Notes: generated by a model from the letters alone, not told the origin. A stretch of 64,000 bases of DNA from Vesta saturnalis (GCA_036346205.1 JARFJB010002416.1:1-64000), one strand, 5' to 3'; shown: positions 11,931-24,244, counted from the stretch's first letter. Translations and numbers: made by a program.

Positions 11931-14130
11931 GTTGTTAATTTATTTCATTTAGTACCTGATTATTTAGTTTTATAGAAATAGGTAATATACGTTTAAAAGA
12001 TTTTTGTTGTAATTATTCAAAGTGTACAGTGTTAAGCACCAAAATACGACCACCCCCGTTTTGTTAAGACAAGACCCGATTTGAGCTAGACCGAGGCAAA
12101 TTAAAATAAACCATTTTAGTTCAATTATTGTAAAGCAAAGGCATTTACAAGTTTAACAATATTTAATTATTTAATGATTTTTATTCTTTACTAAAACTAT
12201 ATTCCATAGTTGGCTTTGTACGTTTATCAAACTGTTATATTAATAGCAGGCTTATGTTTGTGTGTTGATTTTCAAATTTCACAAAATTATTTCAACATCT
12301 TTAACAATTTTAATAGATACTACTGATGAAGATGACTTTACGTGTTATCGAAGCTTTTAGATTGTATTACGTTAATATACAGATACACCATTAAAAACAC
12401 AAAAAAGATAAGTATTTTAATATGTGTAATAATGGTGAAGGTTTACATTTTCATATTACTAGATTTTTTAATTGAGGAATTTGCGAATCAATAATTAATG
12501 AGTCGCTATATTTAGTTGAGTACATAACTTTGTTATATCAGAGAAAAGTAAATTGGCGGAAATTAAGCTTGGTATTTTATGAAGATGAGATTTAGTAGTT
12601 AGTGAAATGTAAACCATGTAAGGAGCTAAATAAGTGTTGTTCTTAACAGTGGGGGAGAGAAATAGCGTTGTTGCAGTGTAGACTATTTTTGGTTAGTGCT
12701 TCTTGAGAAATAGCTAAATAGAGGTTTGTGTGTTTAGCGCGCGAACCGTTTAAATGATTTTTTGGGAAAGCGATTGGTTAGGGTGTTTGAAATTGAACAT
12801 GATCATTTTTACAGGAGTCGACAATCACGGTTTAAGCGCTGAGGCATAAGATGAGCTTGACGTGTGAGATCTGCGCCAGCCGAAAGCCGTGTATTAGTCG
12901 CTTAAATCACAATAGTGTTAGTGCCAGGCTATATAACATTGTTGTGATATTAGACAACGAGAGGATGTTTACCATATTATGCTGTTGCGTATCTTAAGTG
13001 AAGTTTCAGGGGCCGCATTTATTGAATTTCGGGTCGTTCCCAGATGCACTGCTATCATGCAGGGGAAACTAGTGAAAAGTTACTATTGTGGTTAATGAAA
13101 ATACTATTTCACACTTTTCAAGAAACTGTGTAAAGCTCTAGCGACGGAAAAAGTGTATAAAAAAATATACTAATGGGCTTTTATTTCTGGAACGAAATTG
13201 GTTGGTAGAAAGCGTGTTTTATAAACGTACTTAAGCCTATTGGTTAAGCTTTTGGACAAAATAGTATTGGTTACACCCCGCTATCCTGTATGTGTGCGAA
13301 AGGAAGCTATGAATCGGTTGTGTATCGAGCAAGTTCCAGGATCATCTACCAAAAACTCAACGAAAATTAGACAATACTCAGCAGCATGAGCTTTTAACCT
13401 TGAAGCATTATTTTGAGACATAACGGTACATTTTATAAACTATGGTAAGTGTAAAAGTGAATATGCTTTAAGAGCTAAAAGTGGAGAGACGTTATTTCTA
13501 TCTTCAATTTGGGTGTTATATACTCTAATAGCGCTGATGAGTATTTGCTCTACCTTGTGTAAGAACGTGTAAAAACTGAATACAGTTTGTCAGTGTTTGT
13601 AACTTGTTTACATATACAGTGAGGACATAAAGTCCATCGTTTCCTCTCTAACTTTTGAACCGTTCGGTATATCGCGATGCAATTTGTAACAGTATTGTGT
13701 GAGACAATTGTCTATTTCTTAAGTTGAAAATGACAACTTCATTTGACAAAATGACAGCTTGTCAAAGTTTCGATGGTTTTTAATAGAATAGTGAGTCATG
13801 TGATACTTCATTTTGAAGGTCTTTTTTTGCTTAATTCAAACTTCGACTTTAAAAACATTTCGTTTATTCATTCTCAAATGGCGACCAATAATGTTTTAGC
13901 AAGACTCTTATTAATATCATTACTTATTTTTTGATTATTTAACTTACAAAAACTTTAGGTAAGTAACTAATACAAAACTAATTAAGACTATAAAATAAAT
14001 AAAACCCATTAAAAAATTTAAACTAATTAAAAATTGAGATTCTATGTCGTACACACCATTTAAATTAAGTGATATGTTTCAAAATGATAAATATTAGGAA
14101 ACCATAGCAACACAACTTATTTGTTGAATA
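11931..14130. other. Unassigned AT-rich DNA
   Basis: No genes are recognised. The interval 13610-13915 has the feel of a transposon end (it starts ATACAGTGAGGACATAAAGTCC and carries a CAAATGGCGACC phrase), but no partner inverted repeat was found. Confidence 0.4.
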
Positions 14131-14454
14131 GTTTAGAGTAGAAGTGCGACACTTGCCGCCATCTTGGATTTTGACGTTAGTTCCGGTCAGGCCCACGTGG
14201 GAGACCATATTTTCTACCCATAATTATTTTTACTCGCTCACGTGTAGGGCGTATTTTTTCACCCTTATTTTTTATGGTTTCTTTTCGGAGGCCTTTTTCA
14301 ATCCTAATTTTTACACACCCACGTGTGAGACCGTATTTTCAACCCTGTTTTGTCCCTAATTATTTTTACTCGCTTACGTATAGGACAAGTATTTTCACCC
14401 CTATTTTTTTTTACACACCCACGTGTAGGACGTGTTTTTTCACCCTATTTTATG

Positions 14455-14582
14455 ATAGCACGCTCGTACGCACGCTTGCACGTACGCACGCACGCAAGTT
14501 CGCATGCTCGCACGTACGCACGCTCGCACGCTTGCACGCACGCACGTACGCACACGCACACGCGCGCAAACACACACACACA

Positions 14583-14621
<39 letters not shown>

Positions 14622-14642
14622 ACACACACGCACACGCACACG

Positions 14643-14693
<51 letters not shown>

Positions 14694-14965
14694 GGGTGCG
14701 AAAACACGCAAACGCAAAAACACACTAACACAAAAACACGAAAACACGCTAAACCGAAAAACCCCCTAACACAAAAACACACAAACGAAAAACGGTATCA
14801 CGAAAATACGCTAACACAAAAATACGCAAACGTGAAGACATACAAATGCGAAAACGCTTAAAACGAAAACACGCAAATACGAAAACACACAAACGAAAAC
14901 ACGCCAACACAAGAAAGACACGCAAAACGAAAACACGCTAAAGCGAAAACTCGTAAACCTGCAAA
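14455..14965. repeat. Compound micro/minisatellite
   Basis: Three adjoining tracts: a tetranucleotide-like CGCA/CGTACGCACG array (14458-14560), a (CA)n tract with ACGC interruptions (14561-14692), and an irregular ~8-17-bp minisatellite built on CGAAAACACG / CTAACACAAAAACACG (14697-14960). Open frames rich in His-Thr, Cys-Val or Arg-Thr across it are artefacts of the repeat. Confidence 0.95.
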
Positions 14966-15088
14966 CATGAATCAAGGCGGTGGAGCACCGTTAGGAGAAA
15001 AACAAGTTTATTAACAAAATTAAAGGAAAGCTTAACGTTTGAAAATATATTATTATGATTATTATAAACAACAATACATCATTATTAT

Positions 15089-15409
15089 TTAATAACATGC
15101 TTTATCGGTTTTCTTTTTCTTCTTGAACCGTGATTCGACGTCATCATCATCGTGATTTTGAGATTCGCCCCTCTCCCCTACCTCATCACTCTTCTTTCTC
15201 TTCTGTGAACCATCACCATCACCATGGATGTGAGATACATTCAGCTCAACCACGTCATCGCTTTCATCTTTATCTTGAACGGATATGTTGTAATAGTTTA
15301 TTAACAAGTCAGTAAAATCTCTAATGTCAGCTGATGTTGGCTCATAAACAGGAGAATACATTATAATAATGCTCACTCGATGACAGTTACACCTTAAAGA
15401 GCGAAACAC
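15089..15409 (-). CDS. Unknown acidic/basic protein of the short transposon
   Basis: A 106-codon minus-strand ORF, the only substantial one in the 14.1-15.7 kb element. The N-terminal half looks folded (PVYEPTSADIRDFTDLLINY). The C-terminal half alternates acidic runs (DKDESDD, DDDD) with basic clusters (QKRKK and RFKKKKKT), which would act as nuclear localisation signals. A minus-strand AATAAA lies at 15007-15012, about 77 bp past the stop, so this could be the terminal exon of a transcript. A second in-frame Met lies about 16 codons in. I recognise no family. It could be an element-encoded DNA-binding protein or a captured exon. Confidence 0.4.
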   Translation of the reverse strand: MFRSLRCNCHRVSIIIMYSPVYEPTSADIRDFTDLLINYYNISVQDKDESDDVVELNVSHIHGDGDGSQKRKKSDEVGERGESQNHDDDDVESRFKKKKKTDKACY

Positions 15410-15740
15410 ACGAGAAACAAGTAGGCAGCTAGCCTAGGGTCTTGTGCGCAAGAGCGTTCGTCAATGTTCGGGTAGAATCGGTTATCTTCGGGGAATATCT
15501 GAAGTATTGACCTAACCATGCTCTAATATCGCCCCTAGGGACATGTTTATAAATCTAAAAGCCTCTTTTACGGTCGAGGTATTTTCTCCTAAGACGGCCG
15601 ACCCTCGAAAGGAAAGGGTGGGAAATACGTGTCCTATACGTGAGCTGTCATAAAAAGGGGTGAAAAAACACGTCCTACGCGTGGGTGTAGGACGGCAAGT
15701 CATCCAAGATGGCGGCAAGTGTCGCACTTCTACTGTTTAG

Positions 15741-16315
15741 GTTATAACGTGTTAAAATCTATTTCGTATCTTTTCGTATCGAGTGTATACTTTTCTTTAT
15801 TCGTTATAGTGAAAATTACCTTTAGATTGAAAATGTATGATTGTCGATTTACTATTTACTAATTCGTTTCATTAACATAACTCATATGAATTTTTGGCAT
15901 AATTTTACTGTTATTATAATTATAATGTTAGCTATGTATTTGCAAAATCTGAAGAATATTTTTAAAAACAAGCGAGATAAATTTACAAAAAGCTAACAGC
16001 TCCCCGGGAGAACAGCCTTAATCTGTAAATATAATTTTCAATAATATTGCACGACGAAAAGCTGTCGTTCTAACGAGTGCAAACGAAGGATTAATTATAG
16101 ATAATGAATATAACTGTTAAATTTTGAAATGACCAGGGCAATATTATTCAATTTTGACTTGCGCACATATCTAGATCAATGCGGATCAATCATGCGTTTC
16201 CTTGTTTCGCGGGTGTGTAGCACTTTAAAGTCTGACGTTCTAATCTGAAATAATAATAAAAAAAGGAACAAAAACTGCTGTGACAAAACTACTGTAACCT
16301 AACATAAAAAAAGTG
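15741..16315. other. Unassigned AT-rich DNA
   Basis: Nothing recognisable is seen between the short transposon and the tRNA-like sequence. Confidence 0.5.
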
Positions 16316-16395
16316 CATAAGGAGGGAATCGAACCCACCTCAACCGCATGTCAGGAAAGCAATGTACCACAAGACCAACAGCGCTTCTCCAGTTT
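16310..16395 (-). pseudogene. tRNA-like sequence with pol III terminator
   Basis: On the minus strand, TTGGTCTTGTGGTA fits box A and GGTTCGATTCC fits box B, about 36 bases apart, followed after ~10 bases by a run of seven T (near 16304-16310), a normal pol III stop. The acceptor stem pairs poorly and I cannot fold a clean anticodon arm. A tRNA pseudogene or the head of a different SINE is therefore more likely than a working tRNA. Confidence 0.5.
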
Positions 16396-17082
16396 GACGT
16401 TAAAACTGTTATCTAAACTATTACCTATGATACTATACACTCAAAGCTGATTTCCTATTGGTCCGCATTGTTCTAGATATATCCGCAAGTCAATTTTGTA
16501 CTTTTCAATAAAGATCATAGCGTCATGTAAGTAAAAACCAGCGAAGTCGTTACATTTTACCTTCAAATCGTGGATAACTACAAAATAAAAACTAAATTAA
16601 GTGAATTTTACTATCTGCTCCATCAATTTAAAATTGACAATCAGCCATGTGCCTGTGGGTGGTTGTATCATATCTCGCATTTTATGCTTAATGCAGAAAT
16701 AAATGGTATTACGCTTTATTCAATGATTATATTATTGTTTTTATGTATAAGTGTCATTATGTACAACAATACGTTAATTGGAAATCGCTTAAAATAAATT
16801 CGGAAAAAGTAAAATATTGCTTTATTTAACACGTCCACTGCCGATCACACCATAGTGGTGTGATCGATTGTGTACTCCATGCGCCGGTAACGCTATAGTG
16901 GCGTGTTCAACAACGTACAAGAAAATCGTCATTTATTTAGTCGGCATACGCTTTATAACAATCAGATTTTTCCGGCACTGCAGTAAGGACTGTTGAGTTT
17001 TATATTACTTATCGGTTCGATATTCTGAATTTTATTTTGTGAAAAGTGAAAGAGTTTTTATTTGAGATTTTAATAGAAAAAT

Positions 17083-18790
17083 GTTGTGTTCCATTATGGC
17101 TTCTGGAAGTAATTCAGGACCTTCTAACAGCAAAAGAAGACGAATACAATCAGAAAGAAAAAAAAATCATCAAATGAAGAATTACGAAGATTATTGGAAG
17201 TATATGATGACAGTTTTGATGATTTTGAGTAGATTGGAAGTGACTACGTAGAGGTCGAGGAGGAAGTTATGAATTATGCTGATTCAAGCACTGAATCACA
17301 ACATTCTGAGCATGAAGATATGGATATAGATGTGCTACAGACGTCAATCTCAAATAGACAGAAGAATCCTGTATGGAGCGATCCAATTTGATTCATAATA
17401 ATTTTGTTTTCACGGGACATATATTATAAATTATTATTTATTAATTAATTAATCTCATTATATTTAGAATTTACATCAGTTCAACATACATAAAGACAAA
17501 TTTGCATCGATAATATTAGTCAAGTTGCCTTGGTGTGTGTGAATCCTTGTGATATTGCGGACTCACATTCCATTAATGTAAGTAATTTGATTGTAATCGT
17601 ATTATATTTAGAATTTACATCATTTCTACATACATAAAGTAAATTTTGCATCGATTGGGGCTTGAATCTCAACGTTTTTTCATATTGTAGAAGAAGAAAC
17701 GAATAAGTATGCAGAATTTGTTCTTTTTAATGCAAATGGAAAAAAGCACTCTAGGGTTAATGAGTGGAAGCAGATTACTATCGACGAATTGCGAATATTT
17801 GTTGGTTTAATACGTGTGGAAACCATTAAAATAAACCGCACTGGAACAAACACTATTTTATCTTGCATGTTTCAGTAACTATATATGCCAGTCAAATAGT
17901 ACCCTAAAAATCGCTAAAATGGCAAACTAACGGCTAATTCTGATTTATCAATACGTTGTTAGGACTACTACCAGCAGTGTATATCCAAGTTTACAGCTTC
18001 GAAGGACCTGTGCTGGCTCCATATTACTCGAAATACCGCGTAATTTTCGAATTTTTTTCAGTTTTTTCACTATATCTCCTAAACTATGCCTTTTTCATAA
18101 AACTTTTTTCAATATGATGGCCATAGCACAATTTTTTATCGACGACCTGTAGTATGTTATTCCGGAAGTAAAATTCAATATACACACCAAACCTTATACT
18201 TATACGAGTTTTATAAGGTACTGCAGTAATTTTGATTTAAAATGACTACACTAGTAACGATCGGGCATACAGACGTGTTTCTGTGCTTAAATTAAATCTA
18301 ATTACATTAACTACATCTCCTCTTATGACTTTTCCCGTAAAATTAGTATTTTACTCGATTTCGGGGTGGAAAGTTGACAACTCTTAACATTTCACTTTTT
18401 CGGAATAAATTGCGAATTTTTGGAAGGCTGCTTCTTGGTAACTATTGTACCTACAGAGCTGGTTCTGGTCTCAAATTTTAGCAAATGTAATCTAGTTTAA
18501 AATCGTAAATGTTTTATGAAAAACGCATATAGGAAATATAGTGAAAAAACCGACGAATTCTGAAAATTACGCAGCGAACAAATTTGTATGATTTTTGATT
18601 AGCCATCATTGAAGAACTTATAGGAGAAGTTGAAACTAATGAGAATGCTAAAAAACATCCAAAGACAAATGAGTCAGACCATTTGCCATCAAAATTTGAA
18701 AGTACAGATGACAACAAAAGATCTGGAAGAAAATTTTTGCGATCTATGTAATGGCCAGCCTTCACTTTGTTTGGATCCATGTTTTAGGAT
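17083..18790 (+). pseudogene. piggyBac transposase pseudogene (N and C ends)
   Basis: piggyBac transposases excise and insert elements precisely at TTAA. The N-terminal remnant starts near 17083 (MLCSIMASGSNS), with an acidic stretch near 17265-17345 (SSTESQHSEHEDMDID) and the IVEETNKYAEF-like motif near 17683-17720, then ITIDELRIFVGLI near 17780-17820. The C-terminal remnant at about 18600-18790 ends in a cysteine-rich CDLCNGQPSLCLDPCF, the family's C-terminal zinc-binding domain. The catalytic core between them is missing or displaced, and stops are frequent. The minus ORF at 17680-17868 is an antisense shadow. Confidence 0.75.
18039..18574. mobile_element. MITE-like insert with ~60-bp TIRs
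   Basis: The left end (GCGTAATTTTCGAATT..., then TTTTTTCACTATATCTCCTA, then TTTTTCATAAAAC to ~18100) is repeated inverted at the right end (from ~18512 GTTTTATGAAAAACGC to GAAAATTACGC at 18574). Identity is about 80% over roughly 60 bp. No coding capacity is seen. It sits between the N- and C-terminal parts of the piggyBac pseudogene. I could not settle the target duplication. Confidence 0.65.
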
Positions 18791-18867
18791 TTGGTATTAA
18801 AAATAAATTCTTGTTTTGTTTTAATTATTTTTATTCTTGGAGTTGGAATTTAATGTTTTAAAATTGA

Positions 18868-18975
<108 letters not shown>

Positions 18976-19207
18976 AGTGTTAAGTTTTATTAAGCTCTTT
19001 TTTTCTAATTTTGTATTTTTGTATGAAATAAATAAATTCACAATGAAATACCCTCTCGTAAATAAACACATCAATGTGGCGCAATTTGGTACTATGTAGT
19101 ACTTAGTATTTTAAATATTAAAAAGATAATACTAAATTATTGAATATTACACAAAAAGAGGCACCGAACGATGTTTTCAAATTATATGCTGGCAGTGAAT
19201 GAGTTAA

Positions 19208-21092
19208 TATATTTTATGTTGGAATTTTTAAATTAATAGATATTAATTTGTCAATATGATTTACTTAAATTATGTAAACCAGAAATAGACATTAATTTAA
19301 ATATACATAACTAAATTTAATTTAGGCGTACGTTTGAAATGGTACACGATAATTATTGAGTTTAACTTTCATCTTGTTCTTTACTTCAAACTTAGCCTTT
19401 AGCGTTGCTTTTAGAAAACCTTTAGAGAAAAGAGCATGCTCACATTTTGTATACAGTAACAGTACGCTATTGAAATTCAATATAAACCATCCATTAATCC
19501 TACAGATTTTTGCACATTTAAGCGGAATGTTAAGTTGTAGTTTAGAATTTTTATAGCTACTTGAAATAATGCTATTAAGTGGTTCTAAATTTAGAATAAT
19601 ATAAATATACATTTATGTTAATACCATTTTTTGACGGTTATCTATTGAGAGAATTTAAATTGTATAGTAAAGTCAATAAATCACGTAACATGAGCAAGAC
19701 TAGTTTACGAGTATCGTATTCTGATTACTAATTTAAAATTCTGAACTTAGTTTCTAAAAAAACACAACTCACTGTGACCAAAATTGTTCAATTTTGCATT
19801 TTTACTGAAAAATGGTCGAAAAAAACTTTAAACGAATTTCTACTATGGAAATCATTCCATTTATTTTTTACATTTCAATTAGTTTGCTACTTTTATTAGT
19901 CTATTGTGATGCTTTCGTGCTGTCACAAACTAAAACATTTTTGATTAATCTCTCAGAAGTCGGACTTATTCCCGGAGAAACGATGTATTAATTTGGTACA
20001 TGAAGGTGTTATGCTTTTATATTTATTCGGTTTCTCCTTTAACAGCTGTTCGAGTCTTAGCTAGTTATACACTATTAAATTTCTTAGTTCAAGTACGCTT
20101 GTTTTACTATCGACGAAAGGAAAGTTTTGAAAATGGTCACAATCCTTGAACCAAAGAGTGACTACTACCAGGTAGCAATTACGTTACTTCCGTCAAGTTA
20201 CTTAGGGTATATTATGTTAATCAGCAATGAACGTCAAAATCGTTAAACGCACCATCCACCATTAGATTCCTATAATAAATTAATCTAAACTAAATCTGAT
20301 ATTCTCCACTAAACTAATCAAGTAATACATTCTTTATTAAAATGCGTCAATCGTACTACAAACCTATTTGCCTCAAGTTTGCTCAACTTGTACAAAATCA
20401 CTACTAAAATTGATTGCACACCCCTAAACTAACTCCCTAAATAAAGTCACATCGCTAGGTTTACTTTTTATTTAAAATTGTCAATATGCAATAATCGACT
20501 TCAGTAAAGTTAGGAAAGCCTAACTTCAAAATAAATTAACTCATTGTAAATATAATTTCAAAAATGTATAATTTTTCTGGAAATTATATATTCCTAGAAT
20601 GTGCACCACTTGCGTCACTTATAAACAAAATGAATTAAACTTTAAAGGATTAAGACATACAGATTTATAGAGGACATAAAATAGTTTTTTTCCGCATGAA
20701 ACGTTCAGAATAAAAAAATTAGACCCTAGTGGAAGTTTTCGAGCTTCCACTAACGGATGATATTACGCATTTCTCATGTATATGAAGAATAATATAACTC
20801 ACGAGAAACGGCAGCAACATTGATGAGAGTTGATCTTCTTTCCATAAAACCCTGTAGAAACAAATATACCGGTTAAGTAAAGTATACATCTTAGGAAATA
20901 ACACGATTTCATACCTTACTAAAGTTGTTTAAAATTCCAATTGGGCGATAATTTGTCACATGTTAGCAACATTCTAGATAGGAAACACGTTAGTCCTAAC
21001 AAAGTGGTTAAATATATAAGACAATGGTCGAGTAAAAACATTCATGCAGCCTCTAACCAAAAAGCTAGGCATTTGGTAGCAACCGGCCGTAT
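19208..21092. other. Unassigned AT-rich DNA
   Basis: No gene or repeat is recognised between the two piggyBac elements. ORFs at 19322-19612 and 20719-20904 have no recognisable features. Confidence 0.5.
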
Positions 21093-23576
21093 TTAACCTT
21101 CGGGTAGTCGCGCCACTGTCGGGTACAAAAAGTGGATGGGCTAACATAAACGGACGGGTGCCCCTCTACCTTCATCATTTGTTTCGATCGACCTTTAGTC
21201 GTTAGATGGCCATTCTCGTATAACAGTGCTTAGAGTTATAGTGGTTTCGGGTGTCTCAGACCGGCGCGACTAACAACAATAAAATTTACAAAAGGTAAGT
21301 TTTTATATATATCCTTATTTTGTATTATTTTAATGAGATATTTTTCATTATTAGTCATGGCAGCCTACGAAAAAGAGCAAAACTATTTACAAATACTTTT
21401 AGAAGATGCAGGGCTAAATGATGATGATGATCAATTAATTGCTTACGAGGATGGATCAGATGAAGCGGAAGAGGACAATGAGGAAGTTCTACATCACAAC
21501 AGTGAATCAGAGCAGGATGTTTCTTATACAAAAGAGCCCATTGTGTCTCGCTCTGCTTCGGTTACCTTTAAAGGTATATAAAAAAATATAAATTAGCGAA
21601 CAAAATTAAACTAATTTATTTTAGGCAAAGATGGTAAAACGCTTTGGAAAAAGCATTCTCCAAAGCCAAAAACTGTTAGAACCAGGAAGGATAACATATT
21701 AGTTCGCCTACCAGGTTCAACACCAACCACTAAAAGTTTGAAGGACGCTGAGGAAATTTGGAATTATTTCTTAGACGACACGATAATTGGTATTATCGTT
21801 GAAAATACTAATAAATATATAAAAATTATTATTAATAAAATTAATAATAATTTTTAATTACATATTTACCTTTGAACTTATTTGTTCATAACAAAAAACT
21901 TATAATAATAAATATATAGTCTCTATTCAAGACAATTTTGAACGAGAGCGAGACGCTAATCAAACTGACAAAATTGAAATTCGTGCTTTTATTGGACTCT
22001 TGTATTTACCTGATTTAGGCCACTCCGGTCGCTCAAACGCAGAAGATCTTTGGAGGAGAGATGGTTATGGTGTAGAAATTCTTTATCTTACAATGACTTT
22101 ACAAAGATTTCGGTTTCTTTTACGTTGCATGCGATTTGACAGTACAAGGTTAGAACGCAAAAAGTTTGGTAAATTAGCGCCTATTCGTACGGTGTTTGAT
22201 CAGTTCGTAAACAATTGTCAGAACGGCTATAACCACTCGGTATTTGTTACTATTGATGAAATTCTTCCGGCCTTTAGAGGGAAATGTTCGTTCCGGCAAT
22301 ACATTCCCTCTAAACCTACAAAACATGGCCCCAAGTTGTTTGCAGTTTGTGACGCAAAAACATTTTACACTTCAAATTTGGAAGTGTACGTAGAAACCCA
22401 ACATGATGGCCCATATAAATTTTCTAACAGCCCATATGATGTGGTTTTAAGACTGTGCAAACATCTCTCTGGTTCACATATTAACTTGACAATGGAAAAT
22501 TGGTTCACATCTATTCCTCTTGTTGAAAAATTACTTCGAGATTATAAGATAACCGCTATTGGGACGTTAAGAAAAAATAAAAGAGAACTCCCAGTCGAGT
22601 TTTCCAATCCCAATAAACGTCCCAACCATACATGTATGTTTGGCTTTACGGAGGATTAACCATAGTTTCTTATATCCCAAAGCAACGCAAAAATGTTATT
22701 TTAACTTCTAGTATGCATCATCATGATGACATTGACTTAGACAGTGGCTTGAAATGTAAGCCAGTAATAGTCACTACATATAACAGCACAAAAGGAGGGG
22801 TTGATGTCGTAGATAAATTGTGCGCTTCTTACGATTGCTCCCGTAATAACAGAAGATGGCCCATGGTCACATTCTATACTATTTTAAATATTGCAGGAAT
22901 CAATTGCCAAGTAATATATAAAGCCAACAACCCGCATAAAAATTATTTACGACGGCGACATTTTTTGAGAGATATAGCAAATGCCATAAATCATCCACAT
23001 TTGAAACGACGAGCAACTCTTACCAACCTTCCAAAGACGTTGAATCTCCGACTTATGGAAATTACAAAAATTGAAGAAGGGGGAGTCCAAGAAAAACCAC
23101 TACCCGCTGGCAGATGTATTTACTGTGGCTGGAAAAAGAATAGAAAGACTCGTTTTTCATGTTACAAATGTGATGCGTTTATGTGTTTGGAGCACATTAT
23201 AGGTGTTCGTCAGAACTGCAGGGAGCAGCAATAAATATGCTTAGCTATAAGTTTTTTGTACTAGTTTGTTTCAAATATGTTAAGTTACCATACTTGAGTC
23301 TTTACATTTTGCTACTTTGTTGTATTTCCTTTTTTTATACAGGGTAACGTGTTTATGCTTATTTTTTCTGCGTTTTGTACAAAGCTATATTACATGTAGA
23401 CCAATAAAGTTTAAATAATGTTTTTTGTCTAAAATGGGTCATTTTATTTCATTAATTCACATTCTTACACGATAAATGAAAAAAAAATTTTTTTCTATTT
23501 TTTAAGCTCACCTGGTCTAAGAGACCGGGGTGACTAAAGTTTAAAGAAAAAAAATGCGCGACCACCGGAAGGTTAA
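21093..23576 (+). mobile_element. piggyBac-family transposon
   Basis: Bounded by TTAA at 21093-21096 and 23573-23576. The left end starts CCTTCGGGTAGTCGCGC; the inverted right end starts CCTTCCGGTGGTCGCGC (15 of 17 identical). An internal AGACCGG phrase appears near both ends (about 21260 and 23520), as in other piggyBac elements. The 2,476-bp element encodes one transposase on the plus strand with a polyadenylation signal AATAAA near 23402. Confidence 0.93.
21357..23234 (+). pseudogene. piggyBac transposase, frameshifted
   Basis: The likely start is ATG 21357, just after an AG acceptor of a short 5' UTR intron (donor GTAAGT at ~21295). Exon 1 encodes an acidic N-terminus; a 51-bp intron is at 21574-21624; the next exon holds KTLWKKHSP and IVENTNKYI. 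An AT-rich interruption of ~100 bp without a clear GT donor precedes the core, which restarts near 21920 and is open to 22659. Catalytic acids: TIDE near 22250 (first Asp present), NLTMENWFTS near 22490 where the usual Asp is Glu, and GGVDVVDKL near 22800 (third Asp present). A frameshift at about 22632-22660 moves the rest to another frame (to 23234), ending in a Cys-rich CIYCGWKK...CYKCDAFMC domain. Probably inactive. Confidence 0.88.
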
Positions 23577-24240
23577 GTTTGACGTGAGAAAATACATAAT
23601 CTATTGATACTTTATTGTACATACGATAAATTATTGTTACATAAGAAAACACCCTTGGAAATATTTGGATTTATAAAGCAACGTAACGAGAAGAGTTGTT
23701 TCGTACACACAACGCTAAATGCAAAAGACGAACGACCAAATTACTAGTATTGATAAATGTATTGTAAAAAGATTGCTAGACCATATTATATCCACTGTTC
23801 GAAACAACGTATGATGAAAGTATGTAGAATATTATGGCCGATAAGATTCGTTTTGGAGAGTGATAGTCCACGAATTCAAATAGGAAACACTTCTTCACTT
23901 CTTCACTTTCTTCAAAGTTTAACAACAAACCCTTGTCCAGCACCAAAAATAAGTTAGTATAGCAAGGACACCTTTAGTACATCTTTTTGAGAAGTTGCCA
24001 AATGGAAAAGAATTACCATATGGATTAGACTTTTTCAATCTGTGTAGTCCACACAATTTTTACATAAAATTCGAACAAAATGATCAAAATTGTGACTTGG
24101 TTATGATGTAACACAAGACAGTTTAATTAATATGTCTAAGTGAACATAAATGTATCCAAAAAACAAATGTTGTATACAATAAATGGTTACTAAATATTTC
24201 TTATAATGCAAGCTATTATTGCACACTGAAACTTTTAGAT
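23577..24240. other. Unassigned AT-rich DNA
   Basis: No features are recognised apart from short open frames without family resemblance. Confidence 0.5.
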
Positions 24241-24244
24241 GAGC

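Larger units (their letters stand above)
14131..15740. mobile_element. Short transposon, 33-bp perfect TIRs, 6-bp TSD
   Basis: Perfect 33-bp TIRs lie at 14137-14169 and 15702-15734, beginning AGTAGAAGTGCGACACTTGC. They are flanked by an identical 6-bp target duplication GTTTAG (14131-14136 and 15735-15740). Inside the TIRs is a ~28-bp subterminal motif of the form CCCACGTGTAGGACGT...TTCACCC, present five times on the left (from about 14192, 14237, 14318, 14372 and 14418) and twice inverted on the right (about 15616-15644 and 15657-15685). The interior holds simple-sequence DNA and one minus-strand ORF. A 6-bp TSD with 5'-AG termini is the published hallmark of Polintons, but the TIR is short and no Polinton gene is present, so the superfamily is unproven. 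Confidence 0.85.

Noticed and set aside
13610..13915. Possible transposon end starting ATACAGTGAGGACATAAAG
   Set aside because: It feels like a known insect repeat but no inverted partner or target duplication could be found, so it is not called as an element.
14440..14861. Several overlapping 70-195-aa open frames rich in HTHT, CVCV or RTHA
   Set aside because: They are translations of the CA/CGCA simple repeat in all frames, not genes.
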